The translations under genes were made by a program, and so were the position numbers. DNA of 64,000 nucleotides from Epiperipatus broadwayi. Lineage: Eukaryota; Onychophora; Udeonychophora; Euonychophora; Peripatidae. Each line of letters begins with the position of its first letter. Position 1 is the stretch's first letter. The stretch is from contig JAQFVV010000499.1 in NCBI GenBank assembly GCA_028023455.1, positions 124,001 through 188,000 on the forward strand. The letters are read 5' to 3'. Shown here one piece after another: positions 38,991-52,879 of the stretch. The notes under the pieces were generated by a model. The model ran no database searches. It saw nothing but the letters and a program-made list of their open reading frames with translations, and was not told the origin of the DNA.

Positions 38991-40004
38991 AAAACTTTTT
39001 CAGATTTATGCAGGTTTAAGATTATTTATCAAATAGCTAGTTTATATAGCCATCAATCATTATTTGTTCAATGAATTTCTGATTCTTAGTCACAGACTAA
39101 AACAAAAAGAAAAATAGAAAATCCTTACTATCCTATATTTGCTATATTGGTGATTTCCTTCATTGTTTCTTTATAGAGAAATACTAAAGAGAATCTTTGA
39201 TGTGCCGTGAGCTATTTAAAATTTTTTTTTTCTTTATTTAAACAAAACTTTCATAAAAATATATTCACAAATGAAAGATTGATATTTAGAAAGAGGTTTT
39301 TGCTGGTCAGTCAATTTTCTTTTACCGCATTAAAAAAAAAAAATGACATTAATGAAGTTTTTACTAAAAATTATGATATAAAAAATTATATAATTTTTTG
39401 ATTTCTTTCAAAATCTACAATTAAGAGCAATAATTCATCCTATTCACCCTACTCTAAAGCCAATCATTATAAGCTCAAGTAATCAATGAGCACCAGATAA
39501 ATATTTATTGATTACTCAAGCATACAATAGATGGCTCTGTAATAAAGTAAATAAGTGAATTACTTTTCTTATTTGTAAAAATTATGATCTTATGATATTT
39601 GGCTTTTTCAAGTCTTTTTATAAAAAATAATTTTAATGATGTTTTAAATGGCCTATTTGATTGGCATGCAAATGGGCCAGTTTATACTACTTATAAAATT
39701 TATAATTTGATCCTTTCTTTCCTTTATAAAGTTTCTGCTATCTATTCTGGAACTTAAACTTATAATTTCTATTATGTTTTGCAGAAAATTGAAAAATTTT
39801 GTTTGGCCACTATTTTTTCATTTAACAATCTTTATTTTTGTTAGTTAAAGTTGATAATATTTTTAGATTAGAGTGTAAACTAGTACAATATTATACTTGG
39901 TTTATACTGAAAGTAGAAATTAATAGTATCAAAAAAAGTATATAGTCAATTGTTTAAGAGGTCATTTGATATTTGATTATCTAAGTGTCTGATTGAGCAT
40001 AATA
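38991..40004. other. AT-rich intergenic DNA, no gene seen
   Basis: No feature is supported. The frame at 39207-39401 is Phe/Lys/Asn-rich, as expected from T- and A-runs, with no domain. Confidence 0.6.
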
Positions 40005-40085
40005 GCTCCAGTTAATCTGAGAATTGAACTAAAAACTTTTAATTCTCAAGTCTACCGATCTACCACTGCAGCTGAAATGCACAAG
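40005..40085 (-). repeat. tRNA-derived SINE head
   Basis: The minus strand reads GCAGTGGTAGATCGGTAGAC (A-box-like) followed by TTTTAGTTCAATTCTCAG (B-box-like AGTTCAATTC) with tRNA-like spacing. Flanks are non-tRNA and very AT-rich. Degenerate stems exclude a functional tRNA gene. This is the fourth distinct tRNA-like head type in the window. Confidence 0.6.
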
Positions 40086-41073
40086 GTAATCTAGTGATGG
40101 AAAATGATGATGAATCTGTATCAGTTGAATCAGTTTATTGATTACATTAGTGCTGAATGTGAGGTTAGAATTCGTTTCTGAACACATGGTATATTGAAAC
40201 TTTGAATTAATCTATGACTTACTAATATTAACTATTGTTTTATAAATATGATTTGTGCTAAACATGCATAAACACACAAAGCTGACTTTTTAAAATTCTT
40301 TATATATCAAAACAATAATGCAAGTGTGGCTGAGTGCTTTCAAGGGATCCAGCCCTCATAGTCATATTGTAACTAACAAAACTAGTAATGCAAATTTATG
40401 CAAATGAATTTATGTATTCCATTTTTTGGATATATTGTAGTGTGTGTCTTTTCTGTTGATGGTGTGATTGTGTCTAGCAATAAAGTAAGCCTCTTTGACT
40501 TTTCTTTTTAAGTTATGATGTTCTCTGCAAACAACCATGGGGTCAATCGGTTCACAATTGTGCCCTGCTATTGTTTTATTTTTTGATGTTATTGTAATTA
40601 TTTATTCATCCATTTAACATTGCTATATACAACTATTTTATTTAAATATATATAGCACTAAAACAATAAGTTATAAACTATCTTCTTACAATATTAAAGA
40701 CTTATTTTTTTGCAAAATAATGCAAGGCATATGATTACTATGATTGTTTTTTAAATATTGGTGAATCTATTTGCACAGTGTTCTTTTACTACTCAGAACA
40801 AATATTACAGAATATTCATTATTGAAGTGTGCCTTACATTTCTAAAATTGGTTATATTTTACAATACATCTATGAGTAATCTCCTTCTAAATAGGTTTTT
40901 ATTTGTTCTTACTGTATCTTTTACATTAATATTAATTATAACAGAAAATTTTGGCAATGAATACAAACTAATATCAATTATTAATGCCAAGACCTAGTTA
41001 AATAATTTTGCTTTTTAATTCTTTTTTTATATATAAATAAACATTTATTTTTATAGCGTCTGTATATAATTGT
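40086..41073. other. Intergenic DNA with a possible A-box-only fragment
   Basis: No gene. GTGTGGCTGAGTGCTTTCAA at about 40326-40345 resembles the 5' half of a tRNA (A box) without a B box, and CCATGGGGTCAATCGGTTCA near 40538-40557 could be another SINE scrap. Both are weak. The frame at 40758-40997 has no recognisable domain. Confidence 0.4.
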
Positions 41074-41565
41074 AATTACATTCATATCAGCCTTTCAAGC
41101 CAATTGTGCAAATGCTTTGCAAGTGTTAAATAATAAATGAATACCCTCTGACCAATACAAGATATAGAATTTATGCGGGAATAAAAAGAATCCCTCTTAT
41201 TCCTACGACTCAAATATTTATATATGAGCAAATCTGAAGTACTGGCACAGAAGGCATGATGCTTATTTATATATATGATTAAGTTTCAGTTGGAATGACA
41301 TTTAGTAAATTCTAGAAAATTTCATCAGCGTCTTTTATTCAGACATTGTATATAGTAATTTAAAGTGACCGTTCTATCGTCACACCTTCTATGCCAGTAC
41401 TTCAGATTTGCTCATATATAAATATTTGAGTCGTAGGAATAAGAGGGATTCTTTTTATTCCTGCATAAATTCTATATCTTGTATTGGTCAGAGGATATTC
41501 ATTTATTATTTAACACTCGCAAAGCATTTGCACAATTGGCTTGAAAGGCCGATATGAATGTAATT
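41074..41565. repeat. Large foldback, ~185-bp arms, high identity
   Basis: The left arm (about 41074-41261, AATTACATTCATATCAGCCT through CTGAAGTACTGGCACAGAAG) is the inverted complement of the right arm (about 41383-41565) with only scattered mismatches. The unpaired centre is about 120 bp. The 20-bp string TAATTCTTTTTTTATATATA occurs at 41016-41035 and 41561-41580, a possible target duplication although the second copy overlaps the arm by a few bases. There is no coding capacity. The high arm identity suggests recent origin. Confidence 0.92.
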
Positions 41566-44500
41566 CTTTTTTTATATATATTTTCATTGGAGAATAAATT
41601 TATTTTCAAAATACAATTTAATAATAATAATAATATTACTAAATTATATAACACTAACAATGCAAAATACTTTATAAAACATAAATTATAAGCATATAGA
41701 GATTAGTAATATATATAATAATAAGAAGACATAACTATAGCTTAAAATGCTAACATGCAAAGACATCTATAATAAAATTTAATATAGACATATAGTGTAT
41801 GCACATGTAATAAGTTTAATGTGGTGTTTAATAAATCTCTCTTTACTGATATCACATTTATAACAATATAAAGACAGTTATCATAGTAATTGTTTGGAAA
41901 TGCTTAATCTGAAAATAAGTGAGACCATCAGGCTTGAGAAATACAAAGACCATAGAAGGCATAGCTCTCATTATGATACTTGCCACTTTTAAAGGAAAGT
42001 TTCTTTGCTATATCAATAAAAAATAATTTTATAAAACACTATTATACATTTTAAAACAATTATTTTAATTCAATATAATAATGTTATACACATAAAAAAA
42101 CATAGACCTATATATAGTTGTAAACTATTGAAACATTGAAAACAATAAAACAAATAAATATTTTGAAAACTTGTAAATATAAAATTATCTTATTTATACT
42201 GAATATCAAATTATAAAAAATAATACAAATGATTAATGCATTATCAATGTTAAAAAACAGAATATTGCATGTTTTCATATATACATTTATTTCTCACTAT
42301 CACTTTTGACTATTAACTCTTCCAAATTTAATTTTTAAGTAATGTTTTTTATTTGATTCATTATTGTCTTTAAATATTTTTAAATTAATTTTAGTTTAAA
42401 AATACTTTTTTCTGCTCTAACAGTGCTTGAAAAAATTGTGAGCAACATTTGCAAAACTGTAAATAAATTTGAATTAACAATCATTGTTATAACCATAATC
42501 TGGTAGTTATATGATGTATATGGTCTTATTGTTAGATTAGTTGGGATGTTTATTCCCAACTAATCAAACCTTTGAATAAAATCAGCATAAAAGACCAGAG
42601 TAGTTGTAAAGAACACATACTATATAGTATCAGTATGTGACATGGAAAACCCAAAGTTATTATACCTCTATATGATTCTTTGTACTTTTAATTACATGCT
42701 TTTATTTCTTACATAACTATTTATATATATTTATGTGGATGAAGAAATATGGTTCACTTAAAATCTTTTGCTGCCCCAAGGATTTGCAGATTGGCTACCA
42801 ATTAATAATATATTTTAAAGCAGAATGTATCTTTTACACCAAGCATTAACTTACATATATTTACAATTATAAGATACATAGTATATAATGAATCATATAT
42901 AATATTTTAATTATTATACAAATATGTTATTTTCTTAACATAATATTAACAATAATATTATTCATTCAATCATACATAAGAATATTAAACATGTCAACAT
43001 TCAATTGCTTTTGACCATAAAGTACCCATGCATCAAAGTATACAAAATGAAGTATGATTTAGTCATCACATCACCCATCTTATTCTTATAGTTGGTGCAT
43101 CTCAGCTTTTCATTTCTTAAAAAAAAAACAGAAAAATATAAATGTAAATACATATCAATTTTTATTCAATGTCTGATAGATATAATGTTTCTATGAGATT
43201 GAAGTTATTGTAACAAATAAAACATATTACACATATATTTTAAATTTTGATTTTTGCTACTCTACAGAACCAGTTGCATCTGGACAATATTTGAGTTGCC
43301 TAATATGTTGTGACAACTATAATAGAGAGATAAAGGAAAAAAATAAGCTCATACTATATAAAAGTATAAAAAGGGACTCTATTGTAATAATTCCAATGAA
43401 TCAAAAATGAACAAGAAGGCTGAGACACTTTTTTTTAAAAGATAATTATCAGGTTCACTGTTATAAACAATAAATAAAATATCTATAGGGAGTAAAATAA
43501 CATTAGAAAGGTGAAGCACTAAATACTTATCCAAAGAAAGAGTCTAATTATCAGATGATTCTTTGAATCAAATAATTTTTTCAGTTATTAATTGTTTACT
43601 GACTAAAAAAATGGATACTTATAAATTAAAATTTGATTAATAGCAATAGATATAGGTGTTCATTTCACTATCTCTGTATCAAATTTTTTTGATTCAGATA
43701 ATTGTATTAAAACAATTTATCTACTAAAAATCAAATACGTGGCCAAAACATTCCCTTTTTTTTCCTCGACAATTTTATCAGTTTTATTTTTTAAAAAAAA
43801 AAACCTGTGAAAAGATTATTGACACCAAAACATGATCTATTTTGATGACTTCATTACATAATTTTTCAAAAATTCAAATCGATTTTTATTTATTCATGAA
43901 ATATATCTTGTTATCAAAACTGTCAAAATAAATAGCATATATGTCATTGATAGCATCTATTGGATGACATGGTGTTTGATTTAACTTTGAGAAAATCCCA
44001 TTAAAACTATCAATTATCATTTATGAAAGTATTATATTTAATTTAATATGTAATAAAATGGGTTACAAATCTTTTATTGTATAATTCCACAAGCTTACTT
44101 CTCTTTGCATTATGTAATGGCAATCTATCTTTTCATGATAGTCATTACAGAGAAACTAATTTACTAATTAAACAGAAATTAGTCATAAGAATTAATATTG
44201 ACACATCTAGTATTCACAGATTAAATCAATGTTTTCATAATTCCTGAAAATAAAAAAGTGTCACTACCATTTGATACAGTGGAGCATATACATCTAAACA
44301 TTTATAATATTTTATTTACTATACTCCATATTCTTGCCAAAAAAAAATGACTATTATTACTTTATACCTAATATATATTTTATATGTTAAGTTTTCTGTC
44401 AAAAGGCAGATTGATAATTTAGACACTACTATCCCAAGTAATAGAATCTGAACATTATGCATGATAATTGATACAATGTACCATTTTCTTTTACTTCTGT

Positions 44501-46999
44501 TGTCATTAAAATATTTAATTACTAAACTTGCTTCAGTGCTACATAACTCAATGATTATCATGGTTTGAATTCAAAATATTAGAGCTTAAAATTTACAACT
44601 TATTATTTTGGATAGTAAAATAGCAATAAAGTGATATTAAGATGAATGCAAGATAATATAGTTCCTCTTGTCACAAGTCTTTCTATACATCATGTCAATA
44701 CAAAATTTGTTGAATTCTACCCAGAAGATTACTGAACTCAAAGACTTCATAGTCCTACAAATATTAAAAGTTAAAATTTTGGATAATTAATCTGTATTAA
44801 GAAAGAAATTATGAATATTCAGTTTTTATTATTAAATGTATAATCATTTCATGTGATATTTTGAAAGCATATACTTATCAACAGTTTAAGGCTAATATTG
44901 CATCAGATTATTAAACTTACTCAATTCTTTCAATAAAAAGGCAGAAGCATTATTGAAAATATTTTAGGTGACTGTAATTGTCTTAAAACTGATTTTTTTT
45001 AAATATGCTAACAAAGGTTGAATATGGTATTATGACTAAGTGATGCCATCCTAGAGATATATAAGTAAGATCAAAATTGAAATTAAATTTTTTTTAAAAA
45101 GATCCCCAGACTATTTTAAAATTACATAAAAGAAAAGCTAAAAAGATATTACTGAAGTTGTCTATTAAATCAGATGGATTATGCCACAAGCAAACCAATC
45201 ATAAAAAGTATATCTTGTAAGGAATTACAGCAATATTTTAATACTTTTATTAATATAGATGAATTAATTAAAATATCCTGGCCATTCTATTGGGAATGAA
45301 CCAAATCAGCTTGCACATGGATAAACTATCAGGATTCATTATATAGTATATTTTTGTTTCCATAAAGATCGGTATATCTAGTTTTATTTTCTCACATTAA
45401 TATAATATTGTCTAAAGTTTTGTGTTTTAAATTAAAATCTTACATTTGTTTACTCATATACAAAATATTTCTTTAACTTTTTGTTTATATTTTTTACTTA
45501 GCATAAATAAATTATCATTATTGGTATCTTGTCAAGTTTAACTGGATTGTACATTTGCAGTAAAGAATTAAGATGATTAAATAACATTTCATTCTTAGAA
45601 ATTTCTGACAAATTGCTCACATAATTTTTGAAGAAAAAAATTATTTTTCTTTACAAAATTACTTGTAGCAAAAGCTATGTTGCCTAAAAAATAACTTGTT
45701 CACTCTAAATCAGACATAGAATGTCTTAAAAAAATTTCATTCTTTTGTACACACTTCATTTCTAGCTGCCAAGCTATTTTTTTTTAAATCATAAAATTTT
45801 ATTTTAGTATTTTAAAATTCATAATATTACTTTCTTATCTTTAGCATCTGTATTTGTGTTTTACATAAGAAATGTCCATTGTAGTGTACCATAATTTTAT
45901 AAGAGCAGACTCATAATCTAAAGATTCATTCACAGAATGAAAAAAGAATTGTGTTGATCAATTAAATGGAACTGCTACACTCAGTCTACCATATTTGTAC
46001 TTGAATGTCACATGATATATCAACAACATACTATATGATTCTTCTTTTTTTTTTTTTGAGAATATTAAAATTTAGAGATGTTTACCTACAATTTTAAATG
46101 TGTTTAGTAAATAAACATCCATCATTTTAAGAAATTTTTTAATGATAACTAATGATTGTGTTCATATTATTGTTGGAAGTCTTATTTTTATCATCTGGTT
46201 TTTTTTTATTCCCCAGAGTGTATAAATTTATTAATTTTGAAAATTGAGAACTGTAATGTTCTTGACTCTTTTAAAACATATACATTTATTAATTTTGCAA
46301 AAATAATACCATTCTTCAGTAATTCCTGCAACATTCGAACATATTGCATCACTGAAAAATAAAATTATAATCTCAAACTGTTGTTTTGTCTTTAGAGAAA
46401 CTTAAAAATATTGGTTTATGGTAGGAAAATTAGGTACCTACTGATTTACTAGCGTATTATACTTCCATACTAATAATACTTAGTAATTAATTTGTATACC
46501 AATTTAAAAAAAAAAAAAGATAAATGCGTATCAAATTACATTTATCAAAGCCTTAATTATAGAATTTTTTAAAATAATTTTGTCTATGATCATTAACTTA
46601 GGAGAGACTTTATAGATATAAGAAAATTTAAAATGGAAAAAAAATATATAAAAAAATAATTTAAATAACAGAAGTTTTTATATATTTGAATAAAGTAATA
46701 ATTATAAAAACAAAACAAAAAAAACCATTGATTAAAAAAAAAACACTTTTTTCTAAAGAAGTTAATATATTAGATAAAAACTATCTTTATATAGAAAGTA
46801 AGAAATTTTGTTTAAAGTTACTAAATAAAATTAATTTAATATATTAAAATGCAAACTATTTATAATTTATTATCATCATCTTATCCAAGAATTTGTCAGG
46901 TAATTAAAACATAAATAATTCAGAAGCAATTATTTTCGTATTTTTTGCATTGAAAATTTGATTATTATGTAGTTATATAAAGAAGCACAAATCTCACCT
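41566..46999. other. AT-rich intergenic DNA, no gene seen
   Basis: No gene in 5.4 kb. The only clear structure is a perfect 12-bp hairpin, GATTAGTTGGGA / TCCCAACTAATC, at 42535-42546 and 42554-42565. Frames at 44319-44561 and 46156-46362 are chance frames without domains. Around 44650-45330 the composition is less extreme but no motif was found. Confidence 0.6.
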
Positions 47000-47560
47000 G
47001 ATCAAAAGTTAATTTGGTTCAAACAAACGTTCATATGAGAATTTTTTTTACTTGCTCTGGAGCAACCGCTTGGAAAAGAAACTGGAAGAGATTAAATATA
47101 CTGAAATATAAGATTTGACACGTGAGAAAATTTTTTTTCTTGCATTTTGATTTTTAGTAATGCGTGTCTCAGAGGTAGATTAACTGAACTGTCAAAAATA
47201 TTACTTCTTTGATATGAAAAAAAAAAGAGATATCTTGGAGTTGCTAATAAGTATTTGTGCGTTTGCATAATTATATTATGTAGCACACATATTGAAAATG
47301 TATACAATATATATAAAGATAATTGCTTATATACATTTGTATGTGTTTCAATAATTATAACACATTAAGTTTACGATGTAGCTCAAACTGGAGATGCTAG
47401 AATAAATTGAGTTAAAAAGAATAGCGAGGAGTGACAACGTATCACCGATACCTATCACGTGTTATCATCGTAGTATGCTTTTGCCAAGTTACTATGCATT
47501 TTAATAATGTGATTCTAAAATCGAAATGTTAAGGGAAATAAAAGTAAAAAAATAACTAAC
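47000..47560. other. Second CpG-enriched non-coding stretch
   Basis: CpG occurs repeatedly (AACGTTC, AACCGCTT, ACACGTGAG, GCGTGTC, AACGTATCACCGAT, TCACGTG, ATCGTAG) in contrast with the preceding 5 kb. No exon-like frame; the minus-strand frame at 47092-47307 has no domain. It may be a short regulatory element or unique conserved DNA. Confidence 0.35.
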
Positions 47561-47738
47561 AATGAAAACTACCACCAATGACTATCAAAATTGTTGCTTG
47601 ATCAAAATAATATATTTTTTGTTACTCAACATGTCTTGATAGAAAGCATAATATAATACACACACACATATAGCATTGTTTAACACTATACTAGTAATTG
47701 TACTGATAAATAATTAATCATAATTTCTAAATATCTGT

Positions 47739-47822
47739 AATTGTAAAGCGGAAATAACTATCTTTTCATTGTTTTTTGATCCGAGTAACACAGTGGGAGG
47801 TAGTTATTTCCTCTTTACAATT
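47739..47822. repeat. 22-bp inverted repeat hairpin
   Basis: AATTGTAAAGCGGAAATAAC-TA at 47739-47760 pairs with TAGTTATTTCCTCTTTACAA-TT at 47801-47822 with a single mismatch. The 40-nt loop is less AT-rich (GATCCGAGTAACACAGTGGG). It may be a small MITE or a hairpin-forming transcript. The stem ends abruptly, so a microRNA precursor is possible but not favoured. Confidence 0.7.
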
Positions 47823-48342
47823 AAAATAATGTAAAGTAGTAATAAAAATATTGTAAAATCAAAATTTATAAAATTTTCTGCAATGATTTTGCCTATTAAT
47901 CAAATATTCATCTTCTCAAGTGAAAACTACAAGCCAAAAGATATATACACACATAATTATCAACAATTCTAAGATATTTGCCAATCACCTTTAACATTAA
48001 AAAAAATTTTATATATTCAAGAACTTAATGAAGTCAAAAGAAGGCTCAAAAGAAACTCTTAATTAATCATTTTGGGTCCAAGACCATCAATCTTATGAGA
48101 ATTTCTTTTAATGTTAGAGAGGACTGTCATTTGAATTTGAACAGTATATATTTTTCACTGTATATATTTTTTGGTTTTGTTTATAATTTTTACACAGGAA
48201 GATCTATTAACTTAATAAGGTAATCCATGTTTTGTATTGAAGACAATTTTGCAAATTTTGATTTTCCTCACATTTTTATTTCTATTAATCTATTTCATGT
48301 ATATTACCAATTATTTACTTTTACACTAGAATCTCTGTATTT
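47823..48342. other. AT-rich intergenic DNA, no gene seen
   Basis: Nothing is recognised between the hairpin and the tandem family B units. Confidence 0.6.
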
Positions 48343-49072
48343 TAGTATTTTCCATACTTGATTATGGAACCATCCCTCTTCTGTGTATTTAAATAGACAT
48401 TACTGGTATTAACAAGGGCTTTGAGGATACCATTATCAGATTTTCAAAGATATGGATGGCTGAAGAATTGGATGGTTGAGAATATTGAAGCCTGTTCATT
48501 AAAGTTTGAAGATTTGCTACATTAATATAAACTGAGCATTTATTATATATGTGTGTAGAAGATGATGGCTGGACCAACTAATGAGTACTGGTTCAGCATA
48601 AAATAAGTATATTGGAGATTATTTATCTTTTTCACATATATGTGTTCATGTATATTGATCATACAAAATGGATTGGGTAGTTGTAGGGAGCTAGTATTTT
48701 CCATACTTGATTATAGAATTATTTCTCTTCTGTGTATTTAAATGGACATTATTGGTATTAACAAGGGCTTTGAGAATACCATCATCAGATTTTCAAAGAT
48801 ATGGATGGCCAAAGAATTGGATGGTTGAGAATATTGAAGCCTGTTCATTAATGTTTGAAGATTTGCTACATTAATATAAACTGAGCATTTATTATATGTA
48901 GAAGATGATGGCTGGACCAACTGATGAGTACTGGTTCAGCATGAAATAAGTATATTGGAGATTATTTATCTTTTTCACATATATATGTTCATGTGTACTG
49001 ATTGTACAAGATGGATTGGGTAGCTGTAGGAAGCTTGAGAGCTTGAAAGTCTGAGTTCAAATCCCTTCTAAT
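48343..49072 (+). repeat. Family B, two tandem units (349-bp period) with tRNA-like end
   Basis: Unit 1 (48343-48691) and unit 2 (from 48692) both begin TAGTATTTTCCATACTTGAT. They share the order CTGTGTATTTAAAT, AACAAGGGCTTTGAG, ATCAGATTTTCAAAGATATG, GAAGCCTGTTCATTAA, GGCTGGACCAACT and GATTATTTATCTTTTTCACA. Unit 2 continues into GATTGGGTAGCTGTAGGAAG, then GAGTTCAAATCCCTT (B-box-like) and ends near 49072. Unit 1 breaks off inside the tRNA-like part (GATTGGGTAGTTGTAGGGAG) exactly where unit 2 starts. The minus-strand frames at 48389-48577 and 48738-48920 are shadows of this repeat. Confidence 0.9.
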
Positions 49073-49930
49073 TAAAATATATCAAAATAACCACCATAAA
49101 GTCAGGTATGTCTAAATCCAAAAACTTCTATACTTGTTTAATACTTATTGTTTTTTTATAAATATTTGTACTGTTTATATTTTTCTGCTGGAATTTTTTT
49201 CATCATTATTGTAAATATAAAAACTTATTGAAAAACATGCTGATGAAAGTCAACACATATAGAAATGTCAAATATTTTCAGAAGGCCTTTTTAAAAAAAA
49301 AGCCATTTATGCTTTCACTAAAACTTGAAACTCAGAGATGATAATAAAAATGATAATTTTGTTAACATCTTGGCATGTGATTTACTTTCATATTAATTTT
49401 TTCAGAAATTATCAAGAAATTAGATATGATGAATAATAAATTTTTAACATCAAAAATGACGATTCAGTTTTTCACTCAATGAATGTCAGAAGCTGAAATG
49501 GTGTTCAATCAAAGAGATAGCAAAATAGTAAATGATGAGCATGAAGCTGTTAAAATTGCAGTATAAATGTTTATAAACAACATGGTAAAGAATATTATAA
49601 ATACATTAGAGGAACAATATATTCATTAAGAAAAAAAAGATTTTTAAAACAAAAAAAGTTTTAATGAAGTAAATACCCTGCACAAATTATTTATCACAGA
49701 CCTCTAATATATCATTTCATCATTCCTTAGTTCTTGATTCACCAATCACTTTTGATGTTTTCCCAAAATGGTAAGTATTTGTATATTCTTATTTTTTGTA
49801 AACCATTTTCTTTTATTTATTGATTCTCTTTTTTGAATTATTTCTGTAAACTTCCTTATCTTATTTATACATTTCACATTATTGGTTAGGTAAAGTTAGT
49901 AATAGATAACAATATCAAATTTTTTTTCTG
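49073..49930. other. AT-rich intergenic DNA, no gene seen
   Basis: No feature is supported. There is a long A-rich stretch near 49629-49660. Confidence 0.6.
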
Positions 49931-50175
49931 GGTAATTATAATATTCACATAAAGATTTTGGAAATTTATATAGAAAAGGCAGTCTATATATTTTAAATCT
50001 AGATTTTATTATGCTTAGCATGCTTTTGATATATAATATGTTATAAACAAAATGCTATGATTATGGCATGTTACATATCAAAAGCATGCTGAGCATGAAT
50101 AAAAGCTAAATTTAAAATATAAAGACTACCCTTTTTGCATAAATGTCCAGAACATTTATGTGAAAATTATAATAA
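49931..50175. repeat. Foldback, ~120-bp arms, almost no loop
   Basis: From the outside in, TAATTATAATATTCACATAA pairs with the complement of TTATGTGAAAATTATAATAA, then AAAAGGCAGTC with GACTACCCTTTT, then TTAGCATGCTTTTGATAT with ATATCAAAAGCATGCTGA. Pairing continues to the centre near 50052. A few mismatches and one-base indels are present. Non-coding and MITE-like. A transcript would form a very long hairpin. Confidence 0.88.
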
Positions 50176-52879
50176 ATAGCAATTAACATGATATAAAGTT
50201 ATATATAATAAGTGGACTTCTGCTTAATCTGATTAAAAACATGCATTTAAAGTGCATTTTAAAATTAGAAAGTACTTTGTCAGTATTAAAATATGAACTT
50301 TATGTAACCACAGTACATAATGAAAAACTTACAGATTTTGGATTTTTTATAGATTTTGTTATACATGATTTATTTAATTAACTCACTCAAATCATGATAT
50401 TTTCTATTGTTCCACCTAGTGAGAATTTATGAAAATGCTCAATCTTTTTGTATTAAAATTTAATAAATTGGACTTGATTGCTTTTTAATTTTATTTTATA
50501 AATAAATAATATTCTAAAAATCATATTTGATCTTTTTAAATTTTAAAAAATTGACTTGTAAATATGAACAAGTAAAGTAATTACATCATACAATGATCAT
50601 ACATCAATATAAAAGTAAACTCTCTCAGAGAATAAATAAATTCATGTTTATTTAATTTTTTCTTAAATTTGAACAAATGAATATGTATTTATGACAAGTC
50701 TATCAAATTCTGTTTTAAAATGTAATATTTGCTTTAAATTATTGCAATATTTGAAAATATTTTAACATCATGTTAATGATAAAATTTGTTTTAAATAATA
50801 ATCAATCAATTAGTGTGTAAAAATAATCCAAATATTTTATAAACAAGCAAAAAAATCACATTTTTATTCCAAAAACTTTGAGTGAAAACTAGATCAGAAA
50901 GAAAAAATGCCAACCAGATGTTTTTTTCTGTCTTAAACAATGGAATAGAGATTTACATCTTATCTGACTGTCTATAAGATAATTATCTCTTTAAAATTGT
51001 TTTCAATAAAAGAAGTATGTTATTAAAAAATCCTATGCTAAAATGTGTTACAATAATGGTAAAACAATTATCTAGAGCAGTGGAACAACCATGTTATTTC
51101 TGAGGAAAACACCCAATGATTCTCAAAAATATGAGTTATGAAGTTAATTTATATAATGAATTAATAATAAATAGTAACTATAATTAAAGTTTTAAAATAT
51201 TTACTTATGTATTTTTGTTAAATTATATAACAAAAACAAAATGAATTAAACCTGAATAACCAAAACAAAAAGTATTTGCTGCTAAAACTAAAAAAATTAA
51301 ATTCATACATGAATTTTTTTTTGTTTTTTTTTGTCCCATCTCTTGATGACAAATGTAATGATAATTAAAAGATTTTGTAAAATGAATATATAAATTGCAA
51401 ATCAAATAATAGTAAAACTAAAATTCATTTTAGATTTTAAATTTAAAAAAGGATTCTTTTAAATGTTATCATAATTGCTAATTTATAAAAAATAAACTAT
51501 ATTTTATTATTTATTTTTTAGAAATTATCAATTACAGTTTAAAAAATCTTAACTTAATTATTACATAAATATAAAACATATTAATATTTTAAATTATATA
51601 CAGTACTTATAAGTTTTAAAAGGTAAATAGATCTTATAAATTAAAAAATTTTAATTCAACATTTAATAATAAATATATACTTATTGCATGGATTGTAAAG
51701 AACATGGTACATGGTTACATTTAGTGTAACACATTTTATATTTTTTATAAATATTAGCTGGCAATAAATAATATGGGAAAAACACAAAGGCATAAATCTT
51801 TACTAAAAACTTCCACTGTGCATAAACTGAAGACTGTGACCAATTTAGTTTCAACACATCATTATACATTCAGCAATAAATCTTCAATCTGAAGTTAATT
51901 TAATTTAGTGATTATTTGCTTATCTAAATATTTTTATATAATTATAATAATATGATTATTAAAACCAAAGTTAAAATTTTAAAAATGTATAAAAGATTCA
52001 CATCATCTATAATATTTGGAAAATTGCCAGAAGTATGCATAATAGGTGAATTCTATAAACAAATATATAGAGCAATGCTACAAGAAAGATATGGTATACT
52101 CTCTGGTCATAGTGCTAAAAAATTGATAATTAACAAGAGATCATAAAAAAGTGCCACTATAAAAGATTTAAGTATCATGAGGTATTATTGTATATGATTT
52201 TTACAAGTAATTATTGCTTTTTATTTACACTACTAATTTTAAATAGTAATGTAGAACATTGTTTCAAAATATGTAGTGTATAATGTCTATAAATAATAGG
52301 TGAAGATTATACATATTTAATCATATTTTTATTTCTTGACAACACTTTGACACTCATCTAATCAATTCATTTGGAATTTAATAATTATCTACATTAAAAT
52401 ATCTAGTGAATTTATATGAAATTTCTTTGCATAAAAAAAAACAAAACACAAACTTCACTATGGTTCAGGAATCCTAGGCTGAGTTTATAAAAGACTGTTT
52501 TTTACTAAAGTATTGAGAGATGCATTTTTTTCATGATGCTTTGTGAGTTATAACTAGTACACATTATAATTATGTAATATTGTGAGTCAGACAATTTTTT
52601 TTTCTATTGTATGGGCAGAAAGATTGATTTTTGCTTTTATAAAATAAAAGATTATAATTTAACATATAAAGAATGTTATAAATATCAGATTATAATAATT
52701 ATTAAATTATTTATTAATCATATAGTTGTATGTTTGTAATATGTATAGATATATATTTAGCCTAATTTTTTATTTCAAATAAAGAATCTTCTACAATAAA
52801 ATTTGGAGATGATCCTACTATTTAACAGTCATAACTGTTGTGCTTTTTATATTCATCAAAAAACTTTTTCTAACCAGTC
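50176..52879. other. AT-rich intergenic DNA, no gene seen
   Basis: No gene or clear repeat. Frames at 51223-51405, 51681-51869 and 51952-52146 show no domain. The last is Lys/Ile-rich with a lone ATG and no context. Confidence 0.6.
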
